DNA of 64,000 bases from Achromobacter seleniivolatilans (GCF_030864005.1 NZ_CP132976.1:5766001-5830000); one strand, 5' to 3'; shown: positions 7,983 through 18,737, counted from the stretch's first letter. Notes: a model not told the origin generated them from the sequence alone. Translations and numbers: made by a program.

Positions 7983-10049
7983 TCAGCGCACGCGCATGCC
8001 GGGCTTGGCGCCGGGGAACGGTTCCAGCACGTAGATGCCAGCGTCCACCGATTCTTCCGCGTGGCTGGCTGCCAGCACCATGCCTTCGGAAATGCCGAAC
8101 TTCATTTTGCGCGGGGCCAGATTGGCCACCATGACGGTCAGCTTGCCGATCAGGTCTTCGGGCTTATAGGCCGACTTGATGCCCGAGAACACGTTGCGGT
8201 GGCGGCCTTCGCCCACGTCCAGCGTCAGGCGCAGCAACTTGGTCGAACCTTCGACGTGCTCGCAGTTGACGATTTGCGCGATGCGCAAGTCGACACGGGC
8301 AAAGTCGTCAATCGAGATCGTTTCGGCGATGGGCTCGCCGCCGGGCACGACAACAGGGGCTGCGGGCGGCTCGAACAGGTCTTCCAGCATTTGCGGTTCT
8401 ACGCGCTGCATCAGATGCTTGAACGGCGCGATGCGCTGCGGCAGCACCGAAGCGTCGGCCCACGTGAATGGAGCGTCGGCGCCGAACAGTTCTTGTGCGA
8501 CGCGTTCCGCCAATTGCGGCAGCACCGGCGCCAGCATCACGGATAATGCCTTGAAGCCCGCCAGCGAGCGTGAGCAGATATCTTGCAACGCTGCCTTTTG
8601 CGCGTCGTCGGCCGTGGCGAGGCCCTTGGCCAGCACCCAGGGCTGGGCTGTATCGAACGCCTGGTTGATGCGGTCGGCGTAGGCCATGATTTCGCGGATG
8701 GCGCGGTTGTACTCGCGGGCCTCGAAGTCGGCGCGGATCGACTCGGCCTGTTGCGCGTATTCGGCGGCCAGCGCGGCCGTGTCGCCCGAATAGCCCAGCA
8801 CGCCGTCAAAATGCTTGGTGATGAAGCTGGCGGCGCGGCTGGCAATATTGACGTACTTGCCGACCAGATCGCTGTTGACGCGGGCGATGAAGTCCTCGGG
8901 GTTGAAGTCCATGTCTTCGACCCGGGCGTTCAGCTTGGCGGCGATGTAGTAGCGCATCCATTCGGCATTCATGCCGACTTCCAGGTAGCGCAGCGGCGAA
9001 ATGCCGGTGCCGCGGCTCTTGGACATTTTTTCACCGCTGACGGTGATGAAACCGTGCACGTTGACGGCGTCAGGCGTCTTGCGGCCGGCGAATTTCAGCA
9101 TTGCGGGCCAGAACAGCGCGTGGAAGTAAACGATGTCTTTGCCGATGAAGTGCACTTGTTCGGTGGTGCCGTTGGGGTCGAGCAGGGCGTCGAAATCCAG
9201 GCCCTTGACCTCGCAGTACGACTTCAGGGACGCCAGGTAGCCGACCGGGGCATCCAGCCAGACGTAGAAGTACTTGCCCGGCGCATCCGGAATTTCAATG
9301 CCGAAGTAGGGCGCATCGCGGGAAATGTCCCAGTCGCCCAGCTTGGCTTCGCCGTCTTCGCCACCCAGCCATTCGCGGGTCTTGGCCAGCATTTCAGGTT
9401 GCAGGTGTTTAATACCAGCTGCGTTCGAGCCGGTAGTCCATTCCTGCAGGAATTCCACGCAGCGCGGATCAGACAGCTTGAAGAAGAAATGGTCCGACGA
9501 CTTCAGCACGGGCGTGGCGCCAGTCAGGGCCGAGTACGGATTGATCAGCTCGGTGGGCGCATACACCGCGCCGCAGACCTCGCAGGAATCGCCGTACTGA
9601 TCCTTGGCATGGCATTTGGGGCATTCGCCCTTGATGTAGCGGTCGGCCAGGAACATGCCCTTGACCGGATCGTAGAACTGCTCGACAGAGCGGGTTTCGA
9701 TCAGGTTCTGGGCCTTCAGCGCGCGGTAGATGTCGTGAGACAACGCGATGTTCTCGGCGGAATCCGTGGAATGCCAGTGGTCAAACCGGATGTGAAAGCC
9801 ATTCAGGTACTGCGGCCGCTCGGCCGCGTAGCGGGCAACCAGCGCCTGCGGCGTGATGCCTTCTTTTTCAGCCTTCAACATGATGGGCGCGCCGTGCGCG
9901 TCATCCGCACCCACAAAGTGCACCGTGTGGCCCGCCATTCGCATCGAACGAACCCAGATATCAGCCTGGATGTACTCCATGATGTGGCCGATGTGGAAAG
10001 ATCCGTTGGCGTAGGGCAGCGCAGTGGTGACAAAAAGGGTGCGAGACAT
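7983..10049 (-). CDS. metG: Methionyl-tRNA synthetase
   Basis: 688 aa, class I aminoacyl-tRNA synthetase charging tRNA-Met. HIGH is at residues 19-22 ([11 protein letters not shown]) and KMSKS at 341-345. A zinc-binding insert carries four Cys in [18 protein letters not shown]. The C-terminal EMAP/Arc1-like tRNA-binding domain ([13 protein letters not shown] to the end, about 110 aa) marks the dimeric, E. coli-like form. The start is ATG 10049, beginning [16 protein letters not shown] as in relatives; 80 further upstream codons are open but not conserved in character. It is divergent from mrp apart from one small gene, echoing the metG-mrp neighbourhood of E. coli. Confidence 0.96.
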   Translation of the reverse strand: MSRTLFVTTALPYANGSFHIGHIMEYIQADIWVRSMRMAGHTVHFVGADDAHGAPIMLKAEKEGITPQALVARYAAERPQYLNGFHIRFDHWHSTDSAENIALSHDIYRALKAQNLIETRSVEQFYDPVKGMFLADRYIKGECPKCHAKDQYGDSCEVCGAVYAPTELINPYSALTGATPVLKSSDHFFFKLSDPRCVEFLQEWTTGSNAAGIKHLQPEMLAKTREWLGGEDGEAKLGDWDISRDAPYFGIEIPDAPGKYFYVWLDAPVGYLASLKSYCEVKGLDFDALLDPNGTTEQVHFIGKDIVYFHALFWPAMLKFAGRKTPDAVNVHGFITVSGEKMSKSRGTGISPLRYLEVGMNAEWMRYYIAAKLNARVEDMDFNPEDFIARVNSDLVGKYVNIASRAASFITKHFDGVLGYSGDTAALAAEYAQQAESIRADFEAREYNRAIREIMAYADRINQAFDTAQPWVLAKGLATADDAQKAALQDICSRSLAGFKALSVMLAPVLPQLAERVAQELFGADAPFTWADASVLPQRIAPFKHLMQRVEPQMLEDLFEPPAAPVVVPGGEPIAETISIDDFARVDLRIAQIVNCEHVEGSTKLLRLTLDVGEGRHRNVFSGIKSAYKPEDLIGKLTVMVANLAPRKMKFGISEGMVLAASHAEESVDAGIYVLEPFPGAKPGMRVR

Positions 10050-10138
10050 GGTCGTCAATAGAGGTTGAGGGAAAAAGGAATTTGCCGGCCATTTTAGGAC
10101 AACGGCGCAGACTTGCCCGCGCCGGGCCAATAATGACG

Positions 10139-10176
10139 CAACCCGCCTGGCGCATGGGCGCGAATCAGGCGGGTTG
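10139..10176. repeat. Inverted repeat upstream of metG
   Basis: AACCCGCCT and AGGCGGGTT are perfectly complementary around a loop of about 18 bases in the 258-base gap between metG and the small membrane protein gene. No T tract follows on either strand, so it may be the 3' end signal of the small gene on the minus strand or a site in the metG leader. Confidence 0.4.
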
Positions 10177-10307
10177 AAGAGGGGGCGGGCAGTGCGCGCA
10201 GCGTACGCTTTCATGCGGCTGATGCGGCGTGGTTTGCCGTAACAGCGTGTCAAGCATTCGCCCGCCTGCGCCGCTAGCGGGGCAGGCAAGAAGCACAGCC
10301 GCCGCTA

Positions 10308-10583
10308 TTAGCGGATTTCGCGTGCTTCGACGTCGATCACATCACCACGCGGTTGCGTAGCGAATGGGGCAGTGGCGGACTGGAACGGACCCGGGCGGAC
10401 GCCTTGGCGCTGGCTCCAATAGGCGCGAACGCCGAAAGGTTTGCCGCGCACCTTGGCGACCACGTACAGGATCGCCACGGCGAGTGCCGTGGACAACATG
10501 AATACCAGCGCCATTGCCATACCGATCAAGGCCAGGGCGGCGAATAGGACGGCACGAAAGAAGCGGATAAGTGTGTTGGTCAT
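10308..10583 (-). CDS. Small membrane protein of unknown function
   Basis: 91 aa. Residues 1-10 are basic (MTNTLIRFFR), then a long hydrophobic region of about 35 residues (AVLFAALALIGMAMALVFML onward) that could make one long or two short membrane helices, then a soluble tail ending VIDVEAREIR. I do not recognise the family. ATG 10583 is used because the longer open frame upstream has no membrane-protein character. It is divergent from mrp with a 100-base gap that probably contains both promoters. Confidence 0.65.
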   Translation of the reverse strand: MTNTLIRFFRAVLFAALALIGMAMALVFMLSTALAVAILYVVAKVRGKPFGVRAYWSQRQGVRPGPFQSATAPFATQPRGDVIDVEAREIR

Positions 10584-10684
10584 GAAGTTGGGATGCAAAA
10601 CGCAGCGAAAGGTTCCCGTGTATCCGCTATCCTTTAGGGGATGGCGGCCCGCAGAAGCCGCGCTGCCTACGGAACCATAGTGAC

Positions 10685-11773
10685 ATGAGTATAACGATAG
10701 AACATATTCGCGCTGCACTGCGCGCGGCGCAAGACCCGAATACCGGTTTGGATTTGGGCGTTTCTGTAAAAGATCGTGACATTCAGCTGGCTGGCGACCG
10801 CGTCGCGCTGACGTTGGAGCTGGGTTATCCGGCGGAAAGCGTCCGCGACCAGATCCGTGCGCTCGCGGTTGCGGCGTTGTCCCAAGCCGGCGCGGCGGAC
10901 GCGCAGGTGACGGTGACGTGGAAAGTAGCGGCGCACGCCGTGCAGAAAGGCTTGAAGCCGTTGCCCAATGTGCGCAACATTATTGCAGTGGCGTCCGGCA
11001 AGGGCGGCGTAGGCAAGAGCACGACCGCCGTGAATCTGGCGCTGGCCCTGTCTGCCGAGGGCGCCAAGGTCGGTCTTCTGGATGCGGATATCTACGGGCC
11101 CAGCGTGCCGACCATGCTTGGAATTTCCGGCCGTCCGGAAAGCCTGGACAACAAAAGCATGGAACCGCTGACGGGCCATGGCCTGCAAGCCAATTCCATC
11201 GGCTTTCTGATTGATGCGGACTCCCCCGCTATCTGGCGCGGCCCGATGGTCACGCAGGCGCTGGAGCAACTGCTGCGTCAAACCAATTGGCGCGATCTGG
11301 ACTACCTGATCGTCGATATGCCCCCGGGCACGGGTGATGTCGCCCTGACTCTGGCGCAAAAGGTGCCGGTTGTGGGGGCGGTCATTGTCACCACCCCGCA
11401 AGACGTGGCGCTGCTGGATGCACGCAAAGGTTTGCGCATGTTCCAGAAAGTGGACGTGCCGATTCTGGGCGTGGTTGAAAACATGGCTATCCATATCTGC
11501 TCGCAATGCGGGCACGCCGAGCACATCTTCGGCGAAGGCGGTGGCCAGCGCATGGCCGAGCAGTACCAGACCCCCTGGTTGGGCAGCCTGCCCCTGACGC
11601 TGGCGATTCGCGAGCAAACGGATGCGGGCACCCCGACCGTGGTGTCGGACGCGGGCAGCGAAGCCGCTTCGCTTTACCGCGGTATTGCCAGAAAGCTCGC
11701 AGCGGGCGTCGCGGCGCTTCCGCGCGACATGGCCGGGAAATTCCCGTCCATCGTCGTGCAGCAGCCGACCTGA
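10685..11773 (+). CDS. apbC: Iron-sulfur cluster carrier ATPase ApbC/Mrp
   Basis: 362 aa, a P-loop NTPase of the Mrp/NBP35 group that binds and transfers Fe-S clusters in the cytoplasm. An N-terminal DUF59-like region (about 1-80) is followed by a deviant Walker A GKGGVGKST at residues 105-113, the DMPPGTGDVALT switch region, and the cluster-binding pair Cys272-x-x-Cys275 (ICSQCGH). Only three bases separate it from tamA, so the two are probably co-transcribed. It is also known as mrp; in E. coli mrp is likewise next to metG in opposite orientation. Confidence 0.93.
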   Translation: MSITIEHIRAALRAAQDPNTGLDLGVSVKDRDIQLAGDRVALTLELGYPAESVRDQIRALAVAALSQAGAADAQVTVTWKVAAHAVQKGLKPLPNVRNIIAVASGKGGVGKSTTAVNLALALSAEGAKVGLLDADIYGPSVPTMLGISGRPESLDNKSMEPLTGHGLQANSIGFLIDADSPAIWRGPMVTQALEQLLRQTNWRDLDYLIVDMPPGTGDVALTLAQKVPVVGAVIVTTPQDVALLDARKGLRMFQKVDVPILGVVENMAIHICSQCGHAEHIFGEGGGQRMAEQYQTPWLGSLPLTLAIREQTDAGTPTVVSDAGSEAASLYRGIARKLAAGVAALPRDMAGKFPSIVVQQPT

Positions 11774-11776
11774 CGC

Positions 11777-13666
11777 ATGCGGTGGGCTGCCCGAGCCTTC
11801 TTGGCTGGTCTTTGCGTGGTGTCGGGCGAGGCGTTGGCCAAGCGCCCGGAAATCATTGTGGACCCCGGCGGCGTGCCGCCGGCCGCCCTGCAGGCGATCA
11901 CCGAGGCCGTGGATGCCATTGCGCGGCTGGCCGAAGACCAGGACGGCGGTGAAATAAACCGCCTGCGCCGGCGCGCGCGCGACGCGACGCTGGCGGCGCT
12001 TGCCACTCAAGGCTATTTTTCGCCTACGGTGACGCTGGAAGCTGGAACCGACATCGGCGGGGAAACCTGGGATATCGGCATCGTTTCCGGCAAGCGCACG
12101 ACAGTCTCGTCCGTAGACCTTAAATTCACCGGCCGCATCACTCGCCCGGAGTATGCCGCGCGCATACAGAAACTGCGCGACGACTGGCAACTCAAGACAG
12201 GCCAGCCGTTCATCAATAGCGATTGGAACAAAGCCAAGTCAAACCTGCTGGACGAAGTGTCCTCGCGCGACTTCATGCTTGCGCGGATGACGGCGTCACT
12301 GGCCGACATTCAGGCCGACGCAGCCTCGGCCGCCTTGCGCGTCACCATCGATAGCGGCCCGCAGGTCCGCATGGGCGAACTGAACACCGAAGGCTTGAAG
12401 CGGGTGCCCGATAAGCTGATTCAGCGCTATGTGCGCTATTCCGTGGGCGCCGCTTACGACCAGAACCGTCTGGACACCTGGCAGCAGGACTTGCAGTCCA
12501 CCGCCTTCTTTCGCGGCGCCTTTGTGTCGCTGGAGCAGCCGGGGCTGCAACAGGCCCCCGAGCCCAATGCGGACCGAGCGCGCGCGCCGGGGTCGACCGA
12601 TCTGGCCGCTGCCACGCCTGCGGGCGACCCGTCTGTATCGGGCGGCGTGCCGCCGCCGCCGGCGGTCTACGATTCCGATGGCGAAGTGACCTTGCCCGTA
12701 CAGGTGAGGGTGGTTGAAGCGCCGCCAAAACGGTTTACGGCCTCGTTGGGGGTGGACGACGAGGCGGGCGTACGCGTGGAATCGCTGTACCGCCAGAACG
12801 TGGTGTTTGGCCAGCCGCTCACGATGGAGACGGGTTTCAGCGTGGACCGGCTGCGCCAACGCGCCTATGCCGACTTTCTGCTGCCGCCGACCGAGCGCGG
12901 CTATAAGGATTCTTTCGGCATCCTGGCGGACCATTCCGACATTCAGGGGCTGGACGTAACGCGTTACGCGATTGGCGCGACCCGCTTGCAGGAACGCAAG
13001 GGGGCGGGCGATAGCCGGGTCGACTACGAAACCCGCTGGGGCCTGTTGCTGGCCCAGGATCACGTCAAAATCGATGGCGGCGACGAATACACCTTGCCGA
13101 CACTGACCGCAACCGCCGAGTGGCTGCGCCGCGATGTGGACAACAAGTACGACCCGCGTGAGGGCAACCTGATCGCGTTGGGCGGCGGTGTGGGGGTAAC
13201 GCTGGATACCGGTGAACCCTATACGCGCGCCCGGTTCCGGGCCCAGAAATGGTGGCCCATCGGCAAGCTGGATGTGTTGACGGTGCGCGGTGAAGTCGGC
13301 CGGGTATGGTCCAGCAGCAGAGTGCAAGTGCCGGACGATTTTGGTTTCCGTACTGGCGGCGCACGATCGATCCGAGGCTACAAATACCAGAGCATTGGCT
13401 TGAAACGCGACAACGCTGTCGTGGGCGCGCCCACGCTGGTGGTCGGCAGTATTGAGTACGACCACTATTTCAACGAGCGCTGGGGCATGGGCGTATTCGT
13501 GGACGCGGGGGATGCGGCCGAGTCGTTTGGCGATATGTCCCTGGCGGTGGGGTATGGCGTGGGCGCCCGGGTGCGCACACCGGCCGGCCCCTTGTTCCTG
13601 GATTTGGCCTATGGCCAGCGCGAACGCGACTTGCGCCTGCACTTTTCGTTAGGGATTGCGTTTTGA
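11777..13666 (+). CDS. tamA: TamA, outer-membrane translocation and assembly module barrel
   Basis: 629 aa, Omp85-superfamily outer-membrane protein working with TamB in autotransporter assembly and lipid transport. A signal peptide (residues 1-21, cut near EALA-KRPE) precedes POTRA-like domains to about 255, then the 16-strand barrel with the conserved RGY loop motif (GARSIRGYKYQSIG, around 530) and a terminal Phe (HFSLGIAF). Residues about 256-300 form a Pro/Ala/Gly-rich insert within or after the last POTRA, which is unusual. The stop TGA overlaps the TTG start of tamB. Confidence 0.9.
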   Translation: MRWAARAFLAGLCVVSGEALAKRPEIIVDPGGVPPAALQAITEAVDAIARLAEDQDGGEINRLRRRARDATLAALATQGYFSPTVTLEAGTDIGGETWDIGIVSGKRTTVSSVDLKFTGRITRPEYAARIQKLRDDWQLKTGQPFINSDWNKAKSNLLDEVSSRDFMLARMTASLADIQADAASAALRVTIDSGPQVRMGELNTEGLKRVPDKLIQRYVRYSVGAAYDQNRLDTWQQDLQSTAFFRGAFVSLEQPGLQQAPEPNADRARAPGSTDLAAATPAGDPSVSGGVPPPPAVYDSDGEVTLPVQVRVVEAPPKRFTASLGVDDEAGVRVESLYRQNVVFGQPLTMETGFSVDRLRQRAYADFLLPPTERGYKDSFGILADHSDIQGLDVTRYAIGATRLQERKGAGDSRVDYETRWGLLLAQDHVKIDGGDEYTLPTLTATAEWLRRDVDNKYDPREGNLIALGGGVGVTLDTGEPYTRARFRAQKWWPIGKLDVLTVRGEVGRVWSSSRVQVPDDFGFRTGGARSIRGYKYQSIGLKRDNAVVGAPTLVVGSIEYDHYFNERWGMGVFVDAGDAAESFGDMSLAVGYGVGARVRTPAGPLFLDLAYGQRERDLRLHFSLGIAF

Positions 13667-16600
13667 AGGCGCTGCGAAAATTTCTGCGGCAGGTCCTGGT
13701 CTGGTGGTTGCCGGGTTTGGCTATGTTGGCCGTGCTGGCGGCCGGATTTCTGTTTTGGCTGGTGGGGTCGCAAAACGGCACACGCCTATTGCTGACCACG
13801 GCGGCGCAGCAGCTCAACGGGCAAGCGCTGGACGTAAAGGGCTCAATTCTGCGGGGCGTTTCGGTCGGCAAGCTGGAGTTGGACGCGGGCGGTACGCGCA
13901 TCGACATCAGTGATTTGCACCTGGATGTGCATTGGCGCGCGCTGGGCGACCGGTTGCTGCACGTGCGCGACCTGTCGGCCAGTTCGGTTCATGTGACGCT
14001 GGCGCCAAGCTCCGAGCCGTCTGCGGCGCAGGAAGACAGCGCGCCATTCACGCTGCCGTCCTTGCCTGTGGACATCGCCGTGGATCGTCTGGCGCTGGGT
14101 GAATTCCAGCTCGTGCAAGACGGCCAGCCCTTGCCCGTGACGCTAGGCAATTTGAACGCGACCTTCGCGGCGGGTAAACAAAGCGCGCAACTGCGCATAG
14201 CGAGCCTGCGTGTAGGTCATGAGATCGGGCAGGCGGATGTATCCGGTCAGGCCGAACTGCAAGGCATGGCGGACCCCTGGCCATTCGCTGCGCGTCTGGA
14301 CGTGACCGCGCGTGGCGCGGGTCCGGAGTCTCCGCTGTGCCAGGCCGAAAAGCTGAGTGGTGTTTTTGATCCCCGGGCAACGGCGGGGGCCAAGACGGCC
14401 GATATCAAGACTGACGCCAAAGTCGAACCCAAAGCGGGCGCCGGCAAGGCCGACAAGGGCGTAGCCAATAAGAACGGCAAAAGCGCGTCTGGACCCAATT
14501 CTGGCGTAGTTGCCGACCCGAAATCCGCAGCCAACGCCAAGGCGCGTCCACCAGAGCTGGCCGGACCGCCTGCGCCCGCCTGCCAGGTAGTGCTGCGGGC
14601 AGATGCGGCCGGTTCTATGGAAGGCATTCAGGCCAAGCTGGATGGTTCGGGCTCTGGAATGTTGCTAGACGTGGTTGCCGACCTGGCGCCGCGCACGGCG
14701 CTGGTGCTGCGCAGCGCGCGGGCTCAGGCGCAACTGCCCGACAAGTCCACCCTGACCGCGCAGTTCGATCTGCAATCCGACACCGCGCAGGGCAAGGGAC
14801 GCGACCGCATCGTGGGCTCGTTCAGCGGCCAGCGCCTGGATCTGGCGCCGTGGTTAGGCGATGCCATTCCGCCGGCCGTGCTGACCGTACGCGGCGACCT
14901 GCAAGCCGATATCGAGAATTTGAGTCAACTACGCCATGCGGCCGTGGACCTGCGTTTTGAAGAGGGCACGCGTTGGAATAAGCAGCCGTTGACCGGCGGG
15001 CTGAAAGCCCAGGTGGACATCGCCGCGCCAGATGCAGCGGCGCCTGCGGTACCGGCGGCCGCCGCGCCCGATCCCTTGGCCGGACTGCGTATCCATGGGC
15101 TGGCGGTGGATTTGAAATTGGGCCGCAACCGGGTACAGGCCCAAGGCGAACTGGATGCGGCAGACGGCAAGCTGACGCTGGACGCCCAAGCGCCTCAGCT
15201 GGACGCGTTTTGGCCTGGAATTCCAGGCGGTGCGGACTTAAAAGGCAAGTTCGGCGGCACGATGGCCGCGCATCGCGGCGACGTAACCGCCAGCTATACC
15301 CCGGCCAAACCGCGTGCCGGTGTGCTGGGCGAAGCCCCCGCTAAAGCCAATATTGTTTTCGCGGGTGGCTGGGGCGTTGGCCCGGCAGGCCAGCCCGACG
15401 CGGCTCTGGCGGGCTGGCGCGGCGCGTTCTCGCGTCTGACGGCGGACACCGCCGGGTTTACCGTAGCGGCGGACCGGCCGGTCACCTTGGCCTTTCTGCC
15501 ATCAGCCGTGGCGCCGCAATGGCAATGGCAGGTCGGCCAGACCTCCCTAAGTCTTACCCTGCCCGGCAAGGAGCGCCTGACCGTGGCCCACAAGGGCTCA
15601 CGCGGCGGCGGCAAGCGCTGGGAAACCGCTGGCCAGGCAGACAATCTGGTCATTACGGCTGCGATGGCGCGCCAGGTAATCGGTGCCGTGGACCCCGAAG
15701 CGGCCGCCAAACTAGGCAAAGGCCCCAGCCGCGTGAACGCCATGATTCCGGAAGGGCAGCGCCGTATTGCGCTGGATGTGCTGTGGGATCTGACCTTTGA
15801 CGGCCGGCTGGCGGGCAAGGCACGCGTTTCCCGGCGTGATGGCGACCTGCTGATTCCAGGCGACCCTCCCATCCCGCTGGGCGTGAAGGCGCTGGTGCTG
15901 GACGTGACGGCCACGCCTAGCGCCGCCAATGCCAGCAGGTTGGATGCCAAGATCAATCTGGCCACCAACACGATGGGCACCGTCAATGCGTCGGCCACAG
16001 CGATCTTGCTGGTCGATGCCAAAGGCGGCATGTCGCTGGATTCGCGTCAGCCCTTGCGCGCCAAGCTGGACGCCGACGTCGCCGACCTGGCGTGGGTCAG
16101 CCTGTTCGTGGGCGATTCGATGGAAGTCGGCGGCACACTGAAAGCCAATCTGGAAGCGCAGGGAACGCTTGCTGGGAAATGGTCCGCCAGCGGCAATATC
16201 CGGGGCGACAAGCTGCGCGTTGTGCGTATTGACGACGGGGTGCGTCTGATCGACGGCACTCTGTCCGCGCGCCTGGACGGCGATAAGCTGGTGCTGGACA
16301 GCCTGCGTTTTCCGGCGACGCTGCGGGTCATGCCCGCCGAATGGCGCACCAAGGAATGGATCACGACCAATCCGGAGGCCAAGGGCGGGTACGCCGAGGC
16401 CAAGGGCCAGTGGAACATCATGGAAGGCGGCGGCAACATCCGCCTGGTCTTGTACCGTTTCCCGGCCTTGCAGCGCTCGGACCGCTACGCCATGGTGTCC
16501 GGCACTATCGACCTGAAGGCAGCCATGCCCCGGATCGATATCGTGGGCGACCTGAAAGCCGACGCGGGCTGGTTCAGCCTGGAGATCCTGCAAGGGGTGC

Positions 16601-17424
16601 CGTCGCTGGATGACGATGTGCGCGTGGTGCGGGCGGGGCAGGACCCCACTGCCGTCTCCACACCGCTGCAAACCAGCATGAACCTGAAATTCGACATGGG
16701 TCCGCGCTTCTACATCACCGGCATGGGCTTGGACGCCGGGCTGCTGGGCTCCATTCAAATTCTGCTGAATGACGGCCGGCTGACAGGCGTGGGCGCGCTG
16801 CGTACGCGGGGCGGGGGGATTGAAGCCTATGGCCAGAAACTGCGCCTGAGCCGCGGCACGCTGACCTTCCAGGGTCGTTTGGATAACCCGCTTCTGGATA
16901 TCGAAGCCTTGCGCACCGGCGAACAGGTCGAGGCGGGCGTCAAGGTCGTGGGCACGGCCCAGCGCCCGCGGATCGATCTGGTGTCTTACCCAGACGTCAG
17001 CGACGTGGAAAAGCTGTCCTGGCTGCTGCTGGGCCGCGGGCCGGATGAAAGCGGCAGCGACGCCGCCTTGCTGGTGTCCGTTGGCACGGCGCTGCTGGGG
17101 GGCGGGCAGCCGTTCTACAAGCAGTTCGGCCTGGATGACGTCAGCGTGCGCACCGGCAATATCGGCAGTTCCGGCAGCATCCTGCCTGACCGCACGGTGG
17201 CAGGCGACATCAACCGGGACAGCGACAGCCAGCTCGCAACCCAGTTCTTGGTGGCCAGCAAGTCGTTTGCCAATGGCATTACGCTCAGCGTCGAGCAGGC
17301 GCTGGCTGGCAGCGACACTGTCGGGCGGGCCAGTTACCGGCTGGCGCGAGGGCTGTCGGTCGACCTGAAGGGCGGCTCGGTCAACGGCATTGCGCTGGTG
17401 TACCGGACGTTCTGGGGGAACTGA
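13663..17424 (+). CDS. tamB: TamB, inner-membrane-anchored translocation/assembly protein
   Basis: 1253 aa, AsmA-like bridge protein spanning the periplasm. The N-terminal anchor helix is at about 12-35 (LVWWLPGLAMLAVLAAGF), long beta-rich repeats follow, and the TamB C-terminal domain (DUF490) covers about 870-1253, with typical DGRLTGVGALRTRGGGIEAY and LSWLLLGRGPDESG. A Lys/Ala-rich low-complexity stretch occupies about 238-305. The start is TTG, overlapping the tamA stop (TTGA), with AGGGA seven bases upstream; the next ATG would fall inside the anchor helix. Translational coupling to tamA is likely. Confidence 0.9.
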   Translation: MKALRKFLRQVLVWWLPGLAMLAVLAAGFLFWLVGSQNGTRLLLTTAAQQLNGQALDVKGSILRGVSVGKLELDAGGTRIDISDLHLDVHWRALGDRLLHVRDLSASSVHVTLAPSSEPSAAQEDSAPFTLPSLPVDIAVDRLALGEFQLVQDGQPLPVTLGNLNATFAAGKQSAQLRIASLRVGHEIGQADVSGQAELQGMADPWPFAARLDVTARGAGPESPLCQAEKLSGVFDPRATAGAKTADIKTDAKVEPKAGAGKADKGVANKNGKSASGPNSGVVADPKSAANAKARPPELAGPPAPACQVVLRADAAGSMEGIQAKLDGSGSGMLLDVVADLAPRTALVLRSARAQAQLPDKSTLTAQFDLQSDTAQGKGRDRIVGSFSGQRLDLAPWLGDAIPPAVLTVRGDLQADIENLSQLRHAAVDLRFEEGTRWNKQPLTGGLKAQVDIAAPDAAAPAVPAAAAPDPLAGLRIHGLAVDLKLGRNRVQAQGELDAADGKLTLDAQAPQLDAFWPGIPGGADLKGKFGGTMAAHRGDVTASYTPAKPRAGVLGEAPAKANIVFAGGWGVGPAGQPDAALAGWRGAFSRLTADTAGFTVAADRPVTLAFLPSAVAPQWQWQVGQTSLSLTLPGKERLTVAHKGSRGGGKRWETAGQADNLVITAAMARQVIGAVDPEAAAKLGKGPSRVNAMIPEGQRRIALDVLWDLTFDGRLAGKARVSRRDGDLLIPGDPPIPLGVKALVLDVTATPSAANASRLDAKINLATNTMGTVNASATAILLVDAKGGMSLDSRQPLRAKLDADVADLAWVSLFVGDSMEVGGTLKANLEAQGTLAGKWSASGNIRGDKLRVVRIDDGVRLIDGTLSARLDGDKLVLDSLRFPATLRVMPAEWRTKEWITTNPEAKGGYAEAKGQWNIMEGGGNIRLVLYRFPALQRSDRYAMVSGTIDLKAAMPRIDIVGDLKADAGWFSLEILQGVPSLDDDVRVVRAGQDPTAVSTPLQTSMNLKFDMGPRFYITGMGLDAGLLGSIQILLNDGRLTGVGALRTRGGGIEAYGQKLRLSRGTLTFQGRLDNPLLDIEALRTGEQVEAGVKVVGTAQRPRIDLVSYPDVSDVEKLSWLLLGRGPDESGSDAALLVSVGTALLGGGQPFYKQFGLDDVSVRTGNIGSSGSILPDRTVAGDINRDSDSQLATQFLVASKSFANGITLSVEQALAGSDTVGRASYRLARGLSVDLKGGSVNGIALVYRTFWGN

Positions 17425-17535
17425 TTTACGGCGGGCCGGCGGGGCGGGACAAACCCGTCCTGCCGCCTCTGCGGGCAGGGTCACCGCGCTCGGGATAAAA
17501 TGAAGTCCATTTCATCCCCTAGCACCATTCCCACC

Positions 17536-18099
17536 ATGAGCATCAAAAGCGACCGCTGGATCCGCCGCCAGGCCGAAACCGGCATGATCGACCCCTTTGA
17601 ACCGGGCCAGGTCCGCACTGCCAATGGCGGGCGTATTGTCAGCTATGGCACCAGCAGCTACGGCTATGACGTGCGCTGCGCCGACGAATTCAAGATTTTC
17701 ACGAACATCAATTCCACCATCGTCGATCCCAAGAATTTCGACGAAGGCTCGTTCGTGGACTTCAAGGGCGATGTCTGCATCATTCCGCCGAATTCGTTCG
17801 CTCTGGCCCGCACGGTTGAATACTTCCGTATTCCGCGCAGCGTGCTGACCATCTGCCTGGGCAAAAGCACTTACGCCCGTTGCGGCATCATCGTCAACGT
17901 GACCCCGCTTGAACCCGAATGGGAAGGCCACGTTACGCTGGAATTCTCGAACACCACGCCGCTGCCGGCCAAAATCTATGCGGGCGAAGGCTGCGCGCAG
18001 ATGCTGTTCCTGGAAAGCGACGAAGTGTGCGAGACCTCGTACGCCGACCGCGGCGGCAAGTATCAAGGGCAACGCGGCGTCACGCTGCCGCGCACCTGA
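17536..18099 (+). CDS. dcd: dCTP deaminase
   Basis: 187 aa, homotrimeric enzyme converting dCTP to dUTP for dTTP synthesis. Family features are [30 protein letters not shown], the catalytic-Glu region [20 protein letters not shown], and the C-terminal nucleotide-closing tail [18 protein letters not shown] 17536 ([13 protein letters not shown]) is chosen as the standard family start; an upstream in-frame ATG adds twelve Ser/Pro-rich residues and lies close to tamB's end. It connects functionally with thyA and folA further along, though it is not linked to them in an operon. Confidence 0.94.
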   Translation: MSIKSDRWIRRQAETGMIDPFEPGQVRTANGGRIVSYGTSSYGYDVRCADEFKIFTNINSTIVDPKNFDEGSFVDFKGDVCIIPPNSFALARTVEYFRIPRSVLTICLGKSTYARCGIIVNVTPLEPEWEGHVTLEFSNTTPLPAKIYAGEGCAQMLFLESDEVCETSYADRGGKYQGQRGVTLPRT

Positions 18100-18103
18100 T
18101 CCG

Positions 18104-18574
18104 TCATTCTGCGCGCAGTGGCGCGCGCAGATACTCGATATCCCATTCGCTTTCACTGGTCTGCACAAATCCGTGCCGCCGGTAGAAGCGGTTGGAATCG
18201 CTGTTTCGCAGCGCGCCCACGCGCACGTGCAGCCCTCGGCTGTCGGCGTCTTGCAAAATGTGCCGCAGGACTTGTCCGCCCAGTCCCAACCCCTGGGCCG
18301 CGGGCACGATATACAAATGGTCCAGCCTCAAGTCCTGGCCATCCGGGCGCAGGGCGTAGAACCCCACGCATTGGCCGTTTTGGTTGATCGCCCAGGTACG
18401 CTCCGGCTCAAAGGTCTTTTGCAGGCGCGAACGCGCCCGCTCCGGGTCAAATCGGCCCAGCCGTTCCAGGCTTTCTCGCATGGCTGCTATCCGTATCGCC
18501 AAGAGCGATTCGAAGTCAGCGGCTGACACCGGCCGGTACTGCACCGGCACATCAATATTGACCTGGATCTGCAT
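18104..18574 (-). CDS. GNAT family N-acetyltransferase
   Basis: 156 aa. The acetyl-CoA motif A is LYIVPAAQGLGLGGQVLRHI (Q-x-x-G-x-G type), followed by the strand and helix typical of the fold and the late NRFYRRHGFVQTSESEWDIEY. Motif B and the YRRHGF segment are usual for small-molecule or amino-group acetylases; the substrate cannot be told. ATG 18574 has AAGGA about eight bases upstream; an in-frame ATG at 18607 is possible but lacks such a site. Convergent with dcd. Confidence 0.82.
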   Translation of the reverse strand: MQIQVNIDVPVQYRPVSAADFESLLAIRIAAMRESLERLGRFDPERARSRLQKTFEPERTWAINQNGQCVGFYALRPDGQDLRLDHLYIVPAAQGLGLGGQVLRHILQDADSRGLHVRVGALRNSDSNRFYRRHGFVQTSESEWDIEYLRAPLRAE

Positions 18575-18737
18575 GGGGTCTTTCCTTTGGGACCAGTTGG
18601 GAAACATATCATGGCCCTGACGCCTTGCACGGTAAGGGCCGCCGCGCTAAAGAACCCCCCGCCGCGTCCGTAAAAAGGATATATATGTTTGCCGATTTGG
18701 CGACGTCATCTCTGCAAGCGGAGCAAGGCCCCGACCC

